64,000 bases of DNA from Tanypteryx hageni (GCA_028673005.1 CM054117.1:33514561-33578560), one strand, 5' to 3'. Shown: positions 45,945 through 56,329, counted from the stretch's first letter. Program-made: numbers and translations. Notes: a model not told the origin generated them from the sequence alone.

Positions 45945-45956
45945 CTCCTAATAATG

Positions 45957-47050
45957 ATTCATGAGTTAACCAGACTTAAGTTTTATTAAAATCAATCACC
46001 TTAGAGCAGGATATCCAATTTTCCGGTGAGGTACAAAAAACTCAATTTACCAGGTTTTCCTGGCCAGAAGAGATAATCAATACATACAATGTTGCAACTC
46101 CTTTAACTTATACCTTTCCCCCGCAACACCAGCGCCCAGAGGGTTATTTCTGGAACCATTTTCAACGCCGGGAGATTTAGAAAAACATTGTTGTACCAAT
46201 ATCACAATATTATCCCTGCAGCCACATAGTAGCAGGTATCGAAAGATTGATAGGTTCTTGAATTTTTATCCCCAAAACTACAAGTTGTAATTACGTGATC
46301 TCGCAGACGTTTTTGTGGTAAATGTTGTCCTCTATCCGAATTAATTTTTAATCGATACCTTACAATCATGTATGAGCTAGGGAGAGAAAAATACGATTTT
46401 AGTAGTTGCTTGACGGATACCAATTAACGAGGTACGAATATAAGTTCATTTAAGTCCTTGTATAAAGTGGAAGTTCTAATTGGCAGACGCAGTTAAAAAT
46501 CAAAATTAGGCGATAAATTTTAATAAGAATCACTATTTCTAAATTTAATTAAAATCCGTCCAATAGTTTCAGTGACCGACGGACGAACGGATGGAGTAGA
46601 CGTGCCCATAAGGCGATCCGCTACTATCGCTTCGCTGGTAAAGAACGACTGAAATTGGACTTGTTTCCATGGTATCATAATTTCTCATTGTTAAAATCTT
46701 GAAAAATTTCTGTTTTTTTTTTCCTGCTAATAAACGAATTCTTAACGAATTCGGCACGCATTCGAATTCTCTCTCCGGGAAAAGAACACTTTGTTCCTTC
46801 GGCCGCACAGCTGTCTAAAGTCACAGATTTGCATCTTCACTCTAAGTATACTAAATAAACAATGGTGGAGGCAACGGTGAAATTGATAGTAAAGCAAATA
46901 TTACTCCTTAACCGTAAAATTTTATAAGATATAGCATCTGGGCTACGATGATTTCCAACCGCAGACATGATGTTTTTCATCGCTCAGCGGAATTAAAGCG
47001 GTTCGCAATGCATTTGAGCTAATAATTATTCGGAATGAAAATAGCACCCG
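45957..47050. other. No gene recognised apart from short repeats
   Basis: No gene is supported. 46560-46645 matches 50512-50612, and 46650-46790 resembles repeat R2 and the end of R4. Confidence 0.45.
46560..46645 (+). repeat. Dispersed repeat R5, copy 1
   Basis: Shares AATTAAAATCCGTCCA (start about 46547), GACGGACG, CCCATAAGGCGATCC, CGCTTCGCTG and TAAAGAACG with 50512-50612. This is possibly a SINE or element-end fragment. Confidence 0.65.
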
Positions 47051-47430
47051 AAAAATAAAACAAATAAAAATAAAATTTTTAAGTAAATAACTTTTATAAA
47101 GCGCACAAAAAGTACAAAAAAAATATAATTTTATTTTTAGTAACTTGTATAAAACGCACTGAATGAAAAAAAAATAAATTATTGGATTAATAGAGATATT
47201 GAATATATAAAAGTTATGTTGCAATTCTAATAATTAGCACAGATGTCTTAAAGAATGTAACATAACTTTTATATATTCAATATCTCTAATGATCCAATAA
47301 TTTTTTTTTTCATTCAGTGCGTTTTATATAAGTTACTAAAACAAAATTATAATATTTTTATTTTTATACTTTTTGTGCTCTTTATAAAAGTTATCGACTT
47401 AAAAATTTAACTTTTATTTGTTTTATTTTT
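47051..47430. repeat. Foldback element with about 170-bp arms
   Basis: The left arm (47051-47220) is inverted at 47259-47430 with few mismatches around a 38-nt loop. The inner ends are TATATAAAAGTTATGTT and AACATAACTTTTATATA. Other inverse pairs are ATAAAACGCACTGAATG / CATTCAGTGCGTTTTAT and GCGCACAAAAAGTA / TACTTTTTGTGCTC. The element is extremely AT-rich. It is a MITE-like foldback or a recent inverted duplication; the 93-codon frame over it is not a gene. Confidence 0.9.
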
Positions 47431-47434
47431 TCTT

Positions 47435-48500
47435 TTTAGTCTTAATGTGAATTATAATAATATGTTTATATATTCTTCAAAAAGTAACTTTATTAACTAA
47501 TTATGGAGATGCCTGTTGAAATTCTACGGGAAAGTTTTCAATTAAAATTTCGTAAATAGATTATCCAAGTCAATGTTACCCAATTACATGAAACCGGCAA
47601 CAATGCAAATCATTAAGACTGCGTCAAATTCTCGCGTTAAAGACTGATCTGTGATGGATTCGATGTGTATTAAAAATCGAAGGCAGGAAAAAAAACTTTC
47701 GTTCTTTTAGGCGTTCGTTGTTTCAAGCCTCGACCTCCCACGATGGTTCTAAGTAATTTTAATATGCGAATGATTAATGTTGTACATTCTGAACTATTCC
47801 TTCTCGCATTTAACGCAACGAAACATTTCTCTCTCTCTTTCTCGTATTAAGTGTACTTTCACACGGGCGTTTCCAGTGGCGGCGTTCAAAGCACGCTTTC
47901 ACCCATAAGGATGGAAATGACAATAGGATTTCGAGGTTTAACAATATAACTCGTTGTCAAGGCAACATCCCGTTAAAAGGGCAAGATTTCCTCAAACTAT
48001 GTGAATTAAACGTTTAACATGACAAATTTCGAACAGTAGGCGGAAAAAGATGAACAGAATAAGAAACGCTATAGTATTTTCTTTAAAATGGTTCATATCC
48101 GAAGATCGTAGGTTAATTCTTTCTAATTTAGATCTCAAGAAGAATAAAAGCTTGCACGTCAAAAAGTCGATGTTTACATGATATTTTATGGAAAATGGAA
48201 ATGTCTTCCTTAGAGTCGAACCCAGATCATTTTTTCAAATATTTTTTCGTAAATCACATTTAATATGTGAACTAGGGGTGAACGGGCATCTCCCTAGTAC
48301 ATACATATATAAACGTGAAGTTAATATAAAAGTTATTAATAACATGCGGAAAGCGACGTTTGCACATAGATACGCGCGACACGGTAATGTGCATTATAAT
48401 AAACAGATACGTCAGAAATGTGGAAGTATTTATTCTGTCATTTCGGATACCAACAATGATGGAACGGAATACGCGAGATAGAAGGTCAAATGCCACCATT
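47435..48500. other. No gene recognised
   Basis: AT-rich DNA. Frames at 48188-48481 (plus) and 48272-48565 (minus) overlap each other and match no known family. Confidence 0.4.
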
Positions 48501-48504
48501 AACA

Positions 48505-48675
48505 AATTGTTTCTCTGAGATAGCCATAAAAAAGGGTGAGAAAACCAGATGCCCATTTCGGCCACAAAGTAGCCGTCGTCATTGATGATTCACCGATATT
48601 AGATTCTAAAAAATGAGAACGCGAAGAACATGCACATCTGGTATTCTCTACATTTTTACGACTATATGAGAGACA
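48505..48675. repeat. Inverted-repeat element with hammerhead-like arm (family HH, copy 3)
   Basis: Left arm (minus): GACGACGGCTACTTTGTGGC, then CGAAATGGGCATCTGG and TTTTCTCACCC. Right arm (plus): ACATGCACATCTGGTATTCT, then ACATTTTTACGACTATATGAG. The centre GATGATTCACCGATATTAGA joins them. Clear match to the architecture at 2343-2565. Confidence 0.6.
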
Positions 48676-48834
48676 TAGTTCGTAATGGGTTTCATTCGGC
48701 CATCTATCACCCGTAGCTCATTCCATCATTATCGGTGCTTTCCCAGCAACGAGTCGATCTGAATAACTCTCTCCTGAAACACGAACCTCGATAAATATTT
48801 TTGTCCTGCTCTCTTTCCTGATATTTTTAAACTA

Positions 48835-49716
48835 GAGTAAAGTGACCGAATATCGGATAGGCGCTTAATTTCGGATAGCATCATTTCTCCTCTGTAATGT
48901 GTTGCAACCTACCGATAATCTATGGAACTTGAACATCCTTCAGCAGTGTACTTGTCAGGTTGATCGCGTGTTCTGTGTTAGTGCGAAAAATAATTTTTGA
49001 ATTCTACAGTTTCAGAGTTTTATAATGGCTGATTTTGAGAGCAATGATTTGGAGGAAGGCGATTGCTGATTTTAATTTACTGTAGCTGGTTAAAATGTGC
49101 AATAGATGTAGGTTGGTTTGACACAAATTTTTAAAGTATTTGCAGCCATGCTTTTAGGTTAATCTGTCACCTTTTCTTGATTCCAAATATCGGATATCAG
49201 ATATTAGATTCAATTTTGTAGGTTGAGATTTATGTGCGTCTATAGTTAATTGAAATGTATTAACTGAATAAATAACTTAAACGAATTAACGTAAGACAAT
49301 TTATTTTTAACATTTAACACAGTAATTGCTACCTTGACATTGACGGAAACGAGTAGAATTTTTTTGTTTTTTCCTAACATTTCCATATTGTATTTTAGGC
49401 GTTTATTAAGCACGTGTTCCTGAAATTTTCATATTTTTTAAATTTGGTTATGTAAATAAGAGTTTCCCAATATCAGATAGTATCCGCTATTAAGAACCCA
49501 TGGAATCCGAAATTAAGAAGAACCCTTAAAATTTCTTTGGAAATAATCATTTTTACTTAATGTTTAATTTTAAGTGCATTTAACAGAAATAACAGTTAAG
49601 ACAGGTATAGTACAGTAAATGCCGATAACGTAAGTGGTAATTCCGTCTTTTTTGACTGATTCGTCACTTGACAACAACTGTTTGAAAAAAGTATCCTATA
49701 TTTGGTCACTTTCCTC
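48835..49716. mobile_element. TA-flanked TIR element, about 0.88 kb
   Basis: GAGTAAAGTGACCGAATATC at the left and GGTCACTTTCCTC at the right are inverted repeats. With the flanking TA they match over 27 bp with four mismatches. TA lies on each side, so it probably belongs to the Tc1/mariner-pogo group. ATCGGATA / TATCAGATA words recur inside. A tiny frame at 49025 (MADFESNDLEEGDC) follows a Kozak-like context and could be the start of a lost transposase; nothing else codes. Confidence 0.75.
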
Positions 49717-49719
49717 TAT

Positions 49720-50510
49720 TATACGCAGCTAACTAACATTTGCCGCTTGAATAATTCCGTTCAAATACAAAAAATCCATTCTCGCTCATGTATCCATACA
49801 CACACTAAGAAACTCATCTCCACGGCGTATCCCTAGTGCCCCGAAATTTCCATAGAGGAATAAACAAAATAAAAACGTCTCAATCCTTCCTCTTCGCGTC
49901 TCGCCCACGTCACAATTGGCCTTATCGTCCCCTATCCGCGGCTGACGTTTGCCATCTCTCCGCGCAATCTCCCATTCGGATCGCGTAAGAACGAGACCCA
50001 TTGAGTGCTCCAAATAGAGTCGTAAAAACGTTCTCCTCCTTATTGACGGCGTCGGCTCCCTTTGTGCCCCCCTTTTCTCCCCTCCCCCTTTCCAATATCC
50101 CTCTCATCTCCCCCCCTCCCCTCCCAATCCCCTAAAGGGATTCAGATCTCCCTTCATTGATACTCGATTCGCCGCCGGAGATCGGCCGCTATTTCCACCC
50201 ATAATTCACGAATTAGCCTCACTCCGACTCCAATTACCTCCTTCCTCCTCTCACACTCCATCTATCTCCTTTTCTCTCTCTCTCCCTCTGTTATCTAATC
50301 TCTTCACCTCTCGCGACAACTGCCGCCAGACGGCGCGACCTTCGCTTCGCTTATTTAAGCGTTAGGATATGATCTACTCGTCGATAAAAGGAAATCGAGT
50401 TCCTTGATGGGAAGATTTCTTCTTTAGCCGTGATTTGTGCCGATTTATTGTACAATAAAATATGTCGCCGTCCCAGTATTAATCAGCTGTTAATCACTCG
50501 CACTTAATTT
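49720..50510. other. No gene recognised; pyrimidine-rich 50040-50330
   Basis: C/T-rich plus strand at 50040-50330. The minus-strand frames at 49786-50107 are composition-driven. Confidence 0.45.
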
Positions 50511-50511
50511 A

Positions 50512-50612
50512 ATTAAAATCCGTCCAGCGGTTCAGGAGATGAAGATCACGACGGACGGAAGAGAGGTTTCCCATAAGGCGATCCACGCAACCGCTTCGCT
50601 GATAAAGAACGC
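50512..50612 (+). repeat. Dispersed repeat R5, copy 2
   Basis: Second copy of 46560-46645, with CCCATAAGGCGATCC conserved. It directly precedes an HH-family element. Confidence 0.65.
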
Positions 50613-50624
50613 CTAAAAAAGCGA

Positions 50625-50840
50625 CGGAAGAAACAGGTGCGCATTTCGGATGCAAATCAGCCACCCTCAATGGCGATGCACTGATCGTTCATTCCCGGAA
50701 ATAAAAGTGCATCTTATTCGTTAGTATAACAGTAATTTAGTGCACAATGGTATCTTCTTATAAAAGAAGAGCGGTGGACCTCCGCATATGACGACTGCCT
50801 TGTAGCCGAAATGCGCATCCAGCCGTATTTTTGACCATCG
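50625..50840. repeat. Inverted-repeat element with hammerhead-like arm (family HH, copy 4)
   Basis: Left arm (minus): GCATCCGAAATGCGCACCTG. Right arm (plus): ATGACGACTGCCTTGTAGCC, then GAAATGCGCATCCAGCC. The palindromic ATGCGCAT block next to GAAA is best kept here. The centre is longer than in other copies. Confidence 0.55.
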
Positions 50841-50844
50841 GAGG

Positions 50845-51325
50845 GACCCTCGTCGTCAATTGTTGCGCGTGTTGTAGCATCGCCAATTCAGAGAGAGTCG
50901 TTGGAATTCAAACGGAAATGAGAATAGAACTCTATAGTATAAGGAGAATTCATCCATAAAACATGTTCGCCATTACGAATTTCCAAATTCTTCTCCACGA
51001 ACCTCAAGGGGGACATTACTAGAAAATGTATTCTTCACGGGTGGGTTCATGACATAATCTAAAAAAAAAGAATATCCGACCGATAAATAGTTTCAGCTAT
51101 CATGTCGGCTTACATAATGCCAGAGAGAGGAAATTTCAGCATTTTCTAGGAATGTGGCTCTAAAAAGGACGAACGTAAATGTCTTTCACTTGCAAGATTT
51201 TGCAATACTGTAATTCAGCTGTTTAAATTATCGCTCTTTGCCTGAAGGATTGGCAGAGCGAGATAATCATTGCAGACGGCGAGAGGTTTCTGTTCGCCGC
51301 AAAGGCGTGGGTTGTCTGAACAATA
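50845..51325. other. No gene recognised
   Basis: No repeat or gene recognised between the HH-family element and the Penelope-like remnant. Confidence 0.4.
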
Positions 51326-51329
51326 ATCG

Positions 51330-52046
51330 GTGTACCTTGAGGTGAAACAGACCTATTCCTCCATCATCTATCTCACAGCTAATGCCTCAAACGACTGTAT
51401 TTTTCCAGAAATAAAAATTTTCTTGAATAATAACTATCCGTGGACGACACCTATCTCCTGCAATGCTTTAGCGAGCACTGCTCCAACCAGAATTTACCGA
51501 ATCCCTTCTTATGAATTTTCTGTCCCTCTTTTGGGTGGGATTTTTCGTAAGGGCGAGACTTTATGCTTTTACTTATACATATTCATGTCACATTTTGAAA
51601 AGACTTGTAAAGATAAATTCCATCATTTTCCAGAAATTTGGCTTAGATATGTTGATGATATTTTCACAATTTTTGATCTAAAAAAACAAAAAGTAGAAGA
51701 CTTTGTGGATCAATTAAACAATATATACCCATCCATAAAATTCACTTATGAACTCCAAGAGAATAATACATTACCATTTCTGGACTTACTAATCATTAAT
51801 AAAAAACAACAAATAGAGTTTGATATTTTTAGGAAATCAACACATACTGACAATTTCATTCCCAATAACTTCTTCCATCCAATGAATCAAAAAACAGCTG
51901 TTTTCCAATTCCTAACACATAGATTGTGCAACATCCCCCTCAAAAAATATAGATATGCAAAAGAACTTAAACATATAAAACAAATTGCAAAGAAACTCGG
52001 TTTCGATCACAATATAATTAACAAATTAGTAAGAAAACATAATTGA
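51330..52046 (+). pseudogene. Penelope-like reverse transcriptase, C-terminal half
   Basis: Penelope-like elements copy RNA with a telomerase-related reverse transcriptase and cut DNA with a GIY-YIG nuclease. From about residue 75 the frame is clear: IFMSHFEK, WLRYVDDIFTIF with the catalytic Asp pair, LPFLDLLI, FDIFRKSTHTD, then HPMNQKTAVFQFLTHRLCNI and YAKELKHIKQIAKKLGF. The first ~70 residues do not match, so the fingers and early palm motifs are lost or shifted. Coding runs to KLVRKHN, where a foreign insertion starts (52043). The protein resumes in the same sense at 53821 with RKHNLKKTLSNSTTLK. Confidence 0.88.
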
Positions 52047-52265
52047 TAGTAGCTCAATAACTTTGGCTAAGATTTATTTATTTTATTTATTTATTTAATT
52101 AAAAATTTCACATACAGCATTCGCCATTTTAGAGTGAAATATATAACATCATGAGTATAAATAAAAGCGAATAAAAACAGGAAAAAACAGAGAATAATAA
52201 TAATAATAACAATACAACACGAAAGAGAAAAGGGAAAATAACACTGCGGATAGAGCACAAAGAAA

Positions 52266-53465
52266 TTAGAGGTGAGAATGAGGTAAATGAGCTCTAAAAC
52301 CTTTGATAAATGATTTACAGGAAAGGATAAACGGATCTATGTGGGAAGGTAGATAATTAAATAGGGTAGGAAGACGGAAAAAAAGAGAGCGCCTAATAAT
52401 AGATAACCTTGTGGTTGGAATGTGGAGTAAATCCATAGAGCGTGTTGTTCTAGAGGGTACTCGTAAACCGAAAGAGGCCAAGAGTTCTGGACTGTCTATA
52501 TTAGAGTTTAAAATGCTATAACATAAGGAGAGGTCAGATTTTTGTCGAGATACCGAAAATTGGTCTAGGGACAAGGCCGTTAGGATGGCTTCCTTAGAGG
52601 AAGTCCGGAGAGAGGGTATACGATATTTAACTATTCTAACAAAGAAATTTAGTACGCAATCAAGAGAAGAAAGATTAGAGGCTGCAGCCATAGACCAAAT
52701 AGGGGAAGCATAATTCACAACTGGGAAGACTAATGTGGAAAAGTATAATTTAAGGGAAGCTGCATCCTTTATGTCCGTAAATCTGTATAATATTCCTAGT
52801 AGGGACATAGCTTTGCGTTTTGTTGCAGTTATGTGTGCTGTGAAGTTTAACTTATTATCAATTAATACCCCTAGGTCCTTCTGAAGAATGGTTCTGGGTA
52901 ATAAAATAGAGTCAATTGTGTAGTTAAATTCTAGAGGATTTTTGCGAAGAGTTACGGTCATTACGGTGGATTTGTTTGGGTTTAATCTAAGAGAAGAATC
53001 AGAACACCAGTTGGTTACGATGTTGAGTGCCTGTTGAAGTATTAAGCTGTCTTCAGCGGAGTGAATTTGCCTAAATATTTTGCAGTCATCTGCATACATA
53101 AGTATTTCGGCTTGAGAGGGACGTAATTGAGATGATAAGTCATCAATAAAAAGGTTAAACAAAAAGGGGGCAAGAACACTGCCCTGAGGAACACCTGAAG
53201 GAACAATTGACCAATTTGAAGTATGGCCTGAAAGAATGACTCGCTGATATCTGTTATTTAAAAAACTACGTAATAGCAGAAGGAAATTTCCATTTCCATT
53301 AATAAAGGTAAAGTACTCCTTTAGCCAAACAATTAGAGGGTTACAACACCCAATGCATTTCGCCCACAAGGTGGGCATCGTCAGGGGTAAAACCTGTTTC
53401 AACAGTGACTGGGAGCCAACTGCAAGATTTGAACGGAAAGTATTAAGAAGACGACCGAGAAACAA
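52266..53465 (-). pseudogene. Jockey-like reverse transcriptase fused in frame to Penelope DNA
   Basis: The 399-residue frame is a chimera. Residues 1-56 are translated Penelope terminal DNA, not protein-like. From residue 57 it is a non-LTR reverse transcriptase lacking its N-terminal half. It has SGVPQGSVLAPFLFNLFIDD (residues 90-109), the catalytic YADD in MYADDCKIF (124-127), LNPNKSTVM, KDLGVLIDNKLNF, and the thumb and C-terminal region to PHSHL. The frame is unbroken, so the copy is fairly young. Endonuclease and ORF1 are absent. Clade: Jockey or a near relative. Confidence 0.85.
53348..53388 (-). ncRNA. Hammerhead-like motif in Penelope terminal repeat
   Basis: On the minus strand: ACCC, CTGACGA, T, the hairpin GCCCAC-CTT-GTGGGC, GAA, the self-complementary ATGCAT, T, then GGGT pairing with ACCC. 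This matches the type I hammerhead layout (core CUGANGA and GAAA) except for one extra base after the core. Stem III has no loop, so it would need to pair between two molecules. Confidence 0.5.
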
Positions 53466-53730
53466 GTGAAGCGCGGAAAGATTTTTCGGCGTGTGTGTTG
53501 TTTAAATCTGTCAGTTTGTATAAGGTCTTGTTGAAATCTGTGTCCGTGTTCATAAGTGTATCGCGGTTTTTGTAAATTTGAAGGTTTTCTAACGAGTTTA
53601 GTGAGTTATTGGCTGAAGTTATCAATGTTAAATCGTTTACGTGTATACTATGACCTGTTTCAAAAATGTGGTTGGCAACGCTTGATTTTTCAAAACGATT
53701 ATATTTATAGTGACCCATGTGTTGAAACAA
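53443..53730 (-). pseudogene. Penelope-like GIY-YIG nuclease, C-terminal fragment
   Basis: Reads HYKYNRFEKSSVANHIFETG, HSIHVNDLTLITSANNSLNS and DTDFNKTLYKLTDLNN. This is nearly the same as the plus-strand Penelope copy at 54119-54400 (HFKHNRFEKSSVATHILETG and on). The catalytic GIY and YIG segments are not included. The fragment is bracketed by inverted terminal sequences at 53303-53402 and 53711-53820. Confidence 0.8.
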
Positions 53731-53735
53731 GTTTT

Positions 53736-53776
53736 ACCCCTGACGATGCCCACCTTGTGGGCGAAATGCATTGGGT
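53736..53776 (+). ncRNA. Hammerhead-like motif in Penelope terminal repeat (inverted partner)
   Basis: Identical in sequence to the minus-strand motif at 53348-53388. It is part of about 110 bp of terminal sequence standing inverted at 53711-53820. The 75-codon open frame across it is not a gene. Confidence 0.5.
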
Positions 53777-53820
53777 GTTGTAACCCTCTAATTGTTTGGC
53801 TAAAGGAGTACTTTACCTTT

Positions 53821-54415
53821 AAGAAAACATAACCTTAAAAAAACGTTGTCCAACTCTACCACTCTCAAACTTGACAATAAAAAGACCAACAAATATATAA
53901 AACTACCTTATTTTCCCATATTAAGCAGAGGCTTGAATAAAATTTTCAAACATAATAAATACACAATAGCATACACGAATCAACATAGTTTGAAAAACCT
54001 ACTGGACTGAAACTGAAACTCTGAACAAATCCGGAATTTACAAAATACAATGCTCACACTGTAATCTAATGTAATAGGACAAACAAAACGGAAGTTAATA
54101 ACACGATTCAAAGAACATTTGACTCATTTTAAACACAATCGTTTTGAAAAATCAAGCGTAGCCACTCATATTCTTGAAACTGGACACAGTATACACCTGG
54201 AGGATTTAACACTGCTAACTTCAGCCAATAATTCTCTTAACTCCCTGGAAAATCTTCACATTTATAAAAACAGAAACACACTCATGAATACAGACACAGA
54301 TTTTAATAAAACTTTATACAAATTGACCGAACTTAACACCATTGACGCCCAAAATTCTTTTCGTTCCTCAAATGTTCTTCTTTATAACCTCTACCTCTAA
54401 TTTCTTCGCAGTTGA
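53821..54415 (+). pseudogene. Penelope-like linker and GIY-YIG endonuclease, frame-shifted
   Basis: Continues the protein cut at 52042: KLPYFPILSRGLNKIFKHNK, NQHSLKNLL, then (after stops near 54008) SGIYKIQCSHCNLM. One base is missing at about 54084, so the YIGQTKR part lies in another frame: GQTKRKLITRFKEHLTHFKH. HILETGHSIHLEDLTLLTSA and LNSLENLHIYKNRNTLMNTD follow. The GIY-YIG nuclease of Penelope-like elements makes the nick that primes reverse transcription. Stops plus the deletion make this copy inactive. Confidence 0.85.
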
Positions 54416-54441
54416 ACCCTGTTCACTGCCAAGTCAGGTTC

Positions 54442-54482
54442 TCTCCTGAGGATGCCCACTTGGTGGGTGAAATGCATAGGGA
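54442..54482 (+). ncRNA. Hammerhead-like motif, diverged copy
   Basis: TCTC, CTGAGGA, T, hairpin GCCCAC-TTG-GTGGGT, GAA, ATGCAT, A, GGGA. Compared with 53736-53776 stem I changes from ACCC/GGGT to TCTC/GGGA and still pairs (with one G-T), and stem II keeps pairing through a G-T. This supports selection on structure in the family. It follows the nuclease remnant, as expected for the element's 3' terminal sequence. Confidence 0.5.
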
Positions 54483-54529
54483 TTTTCCTATAATTTTTTG
54501 GCTGAAGGAGTTTTCCACCACTGATTATA

Positions 54530-54935
54530 ACATAAGTATAATAATGGTGAAAATAAAAATATACAGCCATTAAAAAGAAACCGAATGCGTGTTATTAACA
54601 CCACGGCACTAGACGTTAGTTATTAACTAATTTGTGCTAACGAAAAAGAAAATGAATTAAATAAAACATCTTTAAATACTGAACCTGGAAAGAATTCCCA
54701 TGTAAGCATGAATGAACATTTAAATATGAAAATATATGCTATTTATATGCAAATAAGTATGAGGCTGGTAAACAGCTGTGACGATAAACAAAGTTAAATG
54801 CGGAACCACAGAAATTTGTAAAATAACAGCTGTCACTACACCAATTTAGCGACAGTGTTGAGACAAAAAGGATACAAGGTGATGTCAATCACTTCGATCA
54901 GTTTATGAGCTTACAAAGGTATCGTGAAATCTGAA
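54530..54935. other. No gene recognised
   Basis: AT-rich DNA between the Penelope-like remnant and a hAT-like copy. Confidence 0.4.
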
Positions 54936-54940
54936 AAGTC

Positions 54941-55173
54941 CAGGAGCCGGCAAGCTTTCAAAGTAAGAGAGCAATTTTTTGTTTTTTGTCTCTTCCAAAA
55001 TACTTGGGAGCCGCACAGTGACCTGTGGGACTTTTTATTTTTAGAAATGAGACATTGCATAAAGCGTGTTTTATGATTGATAAAACTTAGGGAGCTTAGC
55101 AAACTTCTGAAGAGCAACAACTATGTATCCAAGGAGCCATATGTGGCTCCGGAGCCGCAGATTGCCGACCTAG
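54941..55173. mobile_element. Possible degenerate hAT MITE
   Basis: CAGGAGCCGGCAAGCT at the left and GATTGCCGACCTAG at the right resemble the hAT CAGGGGTCGGCAAACT end type. GGCTCCGGAGCCGCAGATT near the right end is typical of this group. Flanking 8-mers do not match, so the boundaries are tentative. Confidence 0.45.
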
Positions 55174-55179
55174 TCACTA

Positions 55180-56325
55180 TCATAAACTAGCAGCAGAAAT
55201 AGTCAAACAACTTCTATAATTAGTCTCAATTCTGTTCGTTATTATTAGAATTTTGCACAATAACTCTGAAAAAACGCAATGCTGAGTGTAATCGTGATAG
55301 ATCATTCTTTCTCCATTTTAATCTTTTTATCTTTTACTTCACTACCGTACTTTTATAAATCACTGGATTTTATTTTGAGATGCAGGGGATTGTTATTAAA
55401 CATTCAATGAGCTTGTCGCACAGATGAGCAGAGCATCGCACGTCCCTTCTGTTCCCGTTTACTCGCAAACGTACACCCACACACGTGTGTAGACGAACGA
55501 CTGTGAACACAAAGGGTAAAATTTGACCTTATGATGACCCGAAAAACATTTTTCAGCCGTACTTTCTTCATTTGTTAAAACAAGTCGAATTTCTAAGAGG
55601 AATTTCTGTAGGCCCAATCGTTTCGGGGTTCTCTCCGGGTTCAAGCGTGCTCGCACGCACGCATAATCGTAACCTATGTATCACGATCAATTTCTGAGAC
55701 AAGAAATGCGAGGCTTAGTCTACCTTCTAACACCGGAAATGAAAGAACTTTTACGCAAACACATCCGCCATCCATTTCTCCCCACAATCCCTTTGCTGTT
55801 CGTTCATCCATCATCTATCACGGCCATCATCGCTACATCCTCCTTCCTTTTTCGGGTTTCGTTGTCACGGGCACTGGAAATCTTAAAACGATCCTCTCTC
55901 GCAGGTAGGAAAAAATCAAACGCTTGCAATACCTTACAGCGGCGGCCGTGTCTTAAGATATTTTGGCCGCGCCCTCTTGCTTCCTCCATCATCCTCACCC
56001 CTCCTTCTCTATCCCGCTGTCTCGAGATCTTAACCCCGCAGCAGTCGCAGTACTTGACGCAATGCATCTGGCATATAAAATGCATTTTTATTACTTTTTC
56101 AGTACAATTTCTCCAAACCTGTTTCTTTATTCACTTACTTCTTGTGCGTCATGATGCTTTGTTTCGTAAATCTTATTAGAAAAAATCAACAACTATGTTA
56201 AGTGAATATTCAAAACGAAACTAAATAAATTAAGTGAACTTATTTAAGAAATAACAATAACAAAAGCAAAGTTACTAGAGTAAAAACATTTACTCCTTTT
56301 GCTTCCGATCTTACGTTCCAAATTA
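55180..56325. other. No gene recognised
   Basis: No gene or repeat pair recognised. The 167-codon frame at 55676-56179 has no domain and overlaps an equally plausible minus-strand frame. Confidence 0.4.
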
Positions 56326-56329
56326 CCTT

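Larger units (their letters stand above)
52043..53820 (-). mobile_element. Composite Penelope/Jockey insertion inside the Penelope-like element
   Basis: AAGAAAACATAA stands at 52031-52042 and again at 53821-53832, an exact 12-bp duplication (13 with the preceding T). Removing the block restores the interrupted Penelope reading frame. On the minus strand the block consists of a Penelope-like fragment (53820-53303), joined in the same sense to a Jockey-like 3' half (53302-52072) with an ATTTATTT-type tail. A 29-bp leftover (52043-52071, CTCAATAACTTTGGCTAAG) near the 3' end faintly resembles a Penelope terminal sequence. Confidence 0.85.

Noticed and set aside
53556..53783. 75-codon plus-strand frame ending in DDAHLVGEMHWVL
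   Set aside because: Antisense of the Penelope nuclease fragment and then the terminal hammerhead-like region; not a protein.
55676..56179. 167-codon plus-strand frame
   Set aside because: No family resemblance and an equally open antisense frame; likely chance.
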